Below are positions 59,450 through 64,000 of a stretch of 64,000 nt of DNA, piece after piece. The DNA lies in assembly GCA_031841125.1 (NCBI GenBank), contig CM063113.1, positions 29,719,312-29,783,311 on the forward strand. Direction: 5' to 3'. The notes under the pieces are model-generated. The model did not search any database, was not told the origin of the DNA, and saw only the letters and a program-made list of their open reading frames with translations. A program made the position numbers and the translations under genes. The first letter of the stretch is position 1; every line of letters begins with the position of its first letter. This DNA comes from Acanthococcus lagerstroemiae. Lineage: Eukaryota > Arthropoda > Insecta > Hemiptera > Eriococcidae.

Positions 59450-62400
59450 TCTGTCTGCGTCTCTGCGATCGCATAGCCCCGGCCCCCAGTTTACCCACTT
59501 TTTTGACTGTATCTTGGCAACGGAGGGTCAGCGCCTGAATTGGTCGACGAATTCGAACTCAGCGCGAAAAATTGAGTAATAATTTGTTGTTATCTCATCT
59601 TTATGGAATTTCGATAATTTTGAAAACTTCTCCATACGTGGGTAATTCTCCGAAAAATGGACAATTCATGTAAATAGGCTGTAACTCTGCCACTTATTAT
59701 CAGAATGCTATGCGCAATATATCAAAATTGAGGAAATGAACTCTTCTGATGGAGACAGTGGTAAAAGCTCTCCCTAGTTCAGCAGAACATCATTAGAAAA
59801 TCGAAAATGCACTTGAAATGTCCATCAGCGTGGGTGTCAACCTGGCCTAGTTCCGTTTTTTTTGCTTGCTGGAAGGGTTTAATACATCATTTTCAGGAAC
59901 TACTGTTTCCCATTGTTGAAGAGTTAAGTTGAGGCAACACGGTATAGGTCTTACAATCTTTTTCTGACCAAGTTAAGTAACCTTTAGAATACCTCAAAGT
60001 TGTGTCTAGGAAGAGATATGTCCTTCAACGTGGATAATTTTCAAACCTCTCTGTAGGGTTCCACTATAAGCATAAACTTCTCTCAAATGCTCATATAACT
60101 TCCTCATAACTTCCTCTAGAAGGCTGTGTAAGAACTTCTGTGAAATAATGATAATTTGTATGCTAAAATACTCATTTATTGCTGAGATCCTGGTTTCTAA
60201 AAAAAAAAGTGTCCTTCATCGTGGACATCAACAGCCATATTGAATTTATAGCTCCGAATTTGTAAAAACGTAATAATATAACTAATGTTGGCCACATTAC
60301 ATTCAGCAACATGTATCAAATATTTTCCGCATATTTACCCAATGGGAAAAGGGAAAAGGCGATTTTGTCCTTAAACGTGGACATAAAATATTATTCAACG
60401 TGGCTACTCACGTATTCCTTGTCTCCACGCTGAAGGACGTGAATCTTTCGACACTTAGAAGCAGTCTGTAGAAACAGCCTTTAAATCTTCTTCGTGCAGA
60501 GACTACTTTCCTAGATGAATTTTTGGTACTTCATAAAACCGTGATCCGTGAGATTGTAACCCACGGTGCCGCTGTGTGATCGTACAGCCTCATCTTATCA
60601 CACTATGTAAACTTGAAAAATTTGTCTTTCAACGCGGACAACAATTTTTTTTACAACCCTCCAAAATCAAATTTAAGCCCGGCCGGTACCGGAATATGAT
60701 TTCTAAACACCCCTAGTATCGATTTCAACGAAAAAAATTTGAAAAGTGAACCTCATTTTTTTTGGTTTTTGTCCACGTTGAATTGTCCATTTTTCGGAGA
60801 ATCACCCACGTACATCAGGCATTTTTAAGGGCGAAAAAATTTTCCGAGAGTTTCGGTGCCCGGATCCGGCGAAATAGAATCGAAATGCCGAGACGAAATA
60901 AGAACCGTCGTCCAAATTGATTCACAGGGTATTTGGGATCCAGTATAGCCCTCGCCCCCATTATAACCACATTTTTGACCGTATCTCGGCAACGGAGGGT
61001 CAGCGTCTGATGGTCGACGAATTCGAACTCAACCCGAAAAACTGAGTAGCAATTTGTTGTTATCTTATCTATTTGGAATTTCTAAAATTATGAAAATTTC
61101 TCAATACCATACATACATCAGGCAATTTTTTTGGGCGAAAAAATTTTCCGAGAGCTTCGGGCCCGGACCCGGTGAAATAGATTGGCAATGCCGAGACGAA
61201 TTCAGAACCGTCGTCAAAATTGATTCACAGGCTATTTCTGACTCCGTATAGCTCCGCGGCCCCCAGTTTAACCACATTTTTGACTGTACCTCGGCAACGG
61301 AGAGTCAGCGTCTGATTTGGTCGACGAATCCGAACTCAGCGCGAAAAATTGAGTAGGAATTTCTTGTTATCTCATCTATTTGGAATTTCGATAATTTTGA
61401 AGATTTCTCCCTACGTACATCATCAGGCATTTTTTTGGGCGAGAAAATTTTCCGAGTGTTTCGGGGCCCGGATCCGGCGAAATAGAATCGAAATGCCGAG
61501 ACGAATTCAGAACAATCGTCAAAATTGATTTACAGGCTCTTTCTGAGCCAGTTATACCCCTCGCTCCCATTATAACCACATTCTTGACTGTATCTCTGCA
61601 ACGGAGGTTCAGCGCCTGATTTGGTCGCTGAATTCGAACTCAGCGCGAAAACTTAAGTAGGAATTAGTTGTTATCCCATTTTTTAGAAATTTCGAAAATT
61701 TTGATAATTTCTCCACGCGTACATCCGGCATTTTTTTGGGCGAAAAAATTTTGCGAGAGTTTCGGGGCCCGGACCCGGTGAAATATATTCGAAATGCCGA
61801 GACGAATACTAAACCGTCGTCAGAATTGATTCACAGGCCATTTCTGACCCCGTATAGTCCCCGCCCCCAGTATAACCTCATTTCTGACTGTATCTCGGCC
61901 ACGGAGGGTCAGCGCCTGATTTGGTCGACGAATTCGAACTCAGCGCGAAAAATTGAGTAGGTGTTTGTGGTTTTCTCATCTTTTTGGAATTTCGAAGGTT
62001 TTGAAAATTTCTCCATACTAACATCAGGCATTCTTTTGTGCGGAAAATTTTTCCAAGAGCATCGGGGACCGGACCCGGCGAAATAGATTAGAGATGCCGA
62101 GACAAATTCAAAACCCTCGTCAAAATTGATTCATAGGCTATTTCTGACCCAGTATAGCCCTCGCCTCCAGTATAACCACATTTTTGACTGTATCTCGGCA
62201 AAGGAGGGTCAGCGCCTGATTTAGTCGACGAATTCGAACTCGGCGCGAATCATTTAGTAGGAGTTTGTGGTTATCTCATCTTTATGGAATTTTGAAAATT
62301 TTGAAAGTTTCTCCATACATCAGGCTTTTTTTTGGGCGGATAAATTTTCCGAGAGCTTCGGAGCCCGGACCCGGCGAAATAGATTCGAAATGCCGAGCCG

Positions 62401-63096
62401 AATTCAAAACAGTCGTCGAAATTGTTTCACAGGCCCTTTCTGGCCCAGTATAGGCCCTGCCCCAAGTGTACCCGTATTTTTGACTGTATCTCGGCAACGG
62501 GATCAGCGCCTGATTTGGTCGGACGAATTTGAACTCAGCGCAAAAAATTGAGTAAGAGTTTGCGGTTATCTCACCTTTTTGGTATTTGGAAAATTTTGAA
62601 AATTTCTCCATACGATAATATCAGGCATTTTTACTGGGCAAAAAAAATTTTCGCGAGCTTCTTGGGTCCCGGACCTGGCGGAATAGATTCGAAATGCCGA
62701 GGAGAATTCAGAGCTGTCGTAAAAATTGATTCACAGGCTCTCTCTGACCTAGTATAGACTCCGCACCCAGTTTAACCCCTTTTTGACTGTATCGCGTCAA
62801 CGGTGGGTCGGCGCCTAATTTGGTCGACGAATTCGAACTCAGCGCGAAAAATTGAGTAGGAATTGGTGGTTATCTCTGTATTTTTGAATTTCGAAAATTT
62901 TGAAAATTTCTCCTACCACACTCAAGCATTTTTTTGGTCGAAAAAAGTTCCGGGAGCTTCGGGGACCGGACCCGGCGAAATAGATTCGAAATGCCGAGAC
63001 GAATTCAAAACCCTCGTCAGAATTGATTCACTGGCTATTTCTGACCCAGTGTATAGCCCTAGCCCTCAGTATATCCACATTTTTGACTGTATCTGG
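59450..63096 (+). repeat. Satellite array, about 300-bp units, forward part
   Basis: The word GTCGACGAATTCGAACTCAG or a close variant recurs at about 59543, 61013, 61319, 61622, 61921, 62222, 62516 and 62820, a period near 300 bp once the 1172-bp insertion (with its target copy) is removed. Each unit also carries TTTTTGACTGTATCTCGGCA, TTTTCCGAGAGCTTCGG and GATTCGAAATGCCGAGACG. Open frames over it are repeat products without conservation between units. Confidence 0.95.
59640..60807. mobile_element. TIR element inserted in the satellite, 4-bp target duplication
   Basis: Ends GGGTAATTCTCCGAAAAATG and CATTTTTCGGAGAATCACCC are inverted repeats of about 28 bases with one difference. ACGT flanks both sides (59636-59639 and 60808-60811), and the uninterrupted satellite units read TACGTACATCAGG at this place, so the insertion point is exact. 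The 1168 bp hold no transposase frame. Inside, GTCCTTCAACGTGGAC or variants recur at about 60020, 60211, 60367, 60421 (reverse), 60623 and 60771 (reverse, joined to the right end). Confidence 0.88.
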
Positions 63097-64000
63097 GGGC
63101 GGGGGCTATACTGGGTAAGAAATAGCCTGTGAATCAGTTTTGACGATGGTTCTGAATTCGTCTCGGGCTTTTGAATCTATTTCGCCGTTTTCGGGCCCCG
63201 AAGCTCTCGGATAATTTTTTTGCCCCAAAAAATATCTGACGTATAGTATGGAGAAATTTTCAAAATTTTCGAAATTTCAAATTAATGAGATGACTACCAA
63301 TTCCTACTCAATTTTTCGCACTGAGTTCGAATTCGTCGACCAAAGCAGGCGCTGACCCTGTGTTGCCGAGATACAGTCAAAAATGTGGTTATACTGGGGG
63401 CTGGGCTATACTGGGTCAGGAATAGACTGTGATCAATTTTGACGATGGTTTAGAATTCGCCGGGTACGGGCCCCGGAGCTCTCGGAATATGTTTTCGCCT
63501 AAAAGAATGCCTGATGTATAGTATGGAGATATTTTACAAATTTTCAAAATTTGAAATAGATGAGATAACCACCAATTTCTACTCTATTTTTCGAACTGAG
63601 TTCGAATTCGTCGACCAAATCAGGCGCTGACACTCCGTTTCCAAGAGACAGTCAAAAATGTGGTTATACGGGGGGCGGTGGCTATAGTGGGTCAAAAATA
63701 GCCTTTCAATCAATTTGGACGACGGTGCTGAATTTGTCTCGAACTTTCAAATCTATTTGGCCGGGTCTGGGCCCCAAATCTCTCGGAAAATTTTTTTGCC
63801 CCCCAAAAATGCCTGATGTATATAGTATGGGGGAGTTTTCAAAATTTTCGGAATTCAAAAGTACTGAGATAAGCAGCAATTCCTACTAAAAAATGTTTCG
63901 CGCCGAGTTCGAATTCGTCGACCAAATCTGGCGGTGACCCTCCGTCGCCGAGATACAGACAAAAATGTGTTTATACTGGGGGCCGGGCTATACTGGGTAA
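63097..64000 (-). repeat. Satellite array, inverted part
   Basis: From about 63097 the same units run in reverse (GAGTTCGAATTCGTCGACC at about 63325, 63599 and 63907; GTCAAAAATGTGGTTATAC). The change is abrupt: CTGTATCT of a forward unit is followed at once by GGGGGCGGGGGCTATACTGG. The array continues past the window end. Confidence 0.93.

Noticed and set aside
61054..63132. Several frames of 60-110 codons in the satellite
   Set aside because: They differ in frame and length from unit to unit, so they are by-products of the repeat.
59450..64000. CRISPR-like array of repeats and spacers
   Set aside because: The whole 300-bp unit is repeated, not a short repeat with unique spacers, and the DNA is eukaryotic.

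Overview
This is eukaryotic, almost certainly insect, nuclear DNA: AT-rich, gene-poor and full of transposon debris and tandem repeats. The insect call rests on four spliced exons of the odorant receptor co-receptor Orco, a gene known only from insects, on the minus strand between 30852 and 50010. Nothing seen fixes the order; a hemipteran is a guess. No bacterial-type operon, CRISPR array, rRNA gene or intact tRNA gene was seen.

Layout. 1-6.5 kb: no gene, one non-autonomous hAT-like element (710-1397). 6.5-12.4 kb: a broken RNase H-bearing non-LTR retrotransposon, a large AT-rich minisatellite that turns round on itself (8380-10030), and a deleted RTE-like retrotransposon. 12.6-18.2 kb: degenerate repeats, a strong hairpin (14934-15018) and a tRNA-derived SINE. 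18.5-19.4 kb: a second dead non-LTR reverse transcriptase. 21.2-22.9 kb: a candidate multi-exon minus-strand gene of unknown function, built from small exons whose splice phases agree. 25.7-28.1 kb: three copies of a roughly 250-bp MITE, one nested in a foldback element. 30.8-50.0 kb: Orco, with introns of 1.5 to 14.5 kb holding MITEs, foldbacks, a (TA)n tract, mariner fragments and further repeats. 51.3-54.0 kb: degenerate short repeats split by other repeats. 54.07-58.96 kb: a young Ty3/gypsy LTR retrotransposon on the minus strand. 59.4-64.0 kb: a satellite array of about 300-bp units, interrupted by a 1.17-kb terminal-inverted-repeat element and inverted near 63.1 kb.

Orco is the only host gene identified with confidence. 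It encodes the obligate partner that forms ligand-gated cation channels with tuning odorant receptors in sensory neuron membranes. Its amino-terminal exons are not in the window, and no exon for its last 70 or so residues was found to the left. The most informative mobile features are the TIR element at 59640-60807, with a clean ACGT target duplication and an internal 16-base motif repeated about six times, and the nested insertions of the TGGACGC MITE family inside foldback arms. Exon and repeat limits were read by eye; splice sites and motifs are direct observation, while family names come from motif recognition without a database search.
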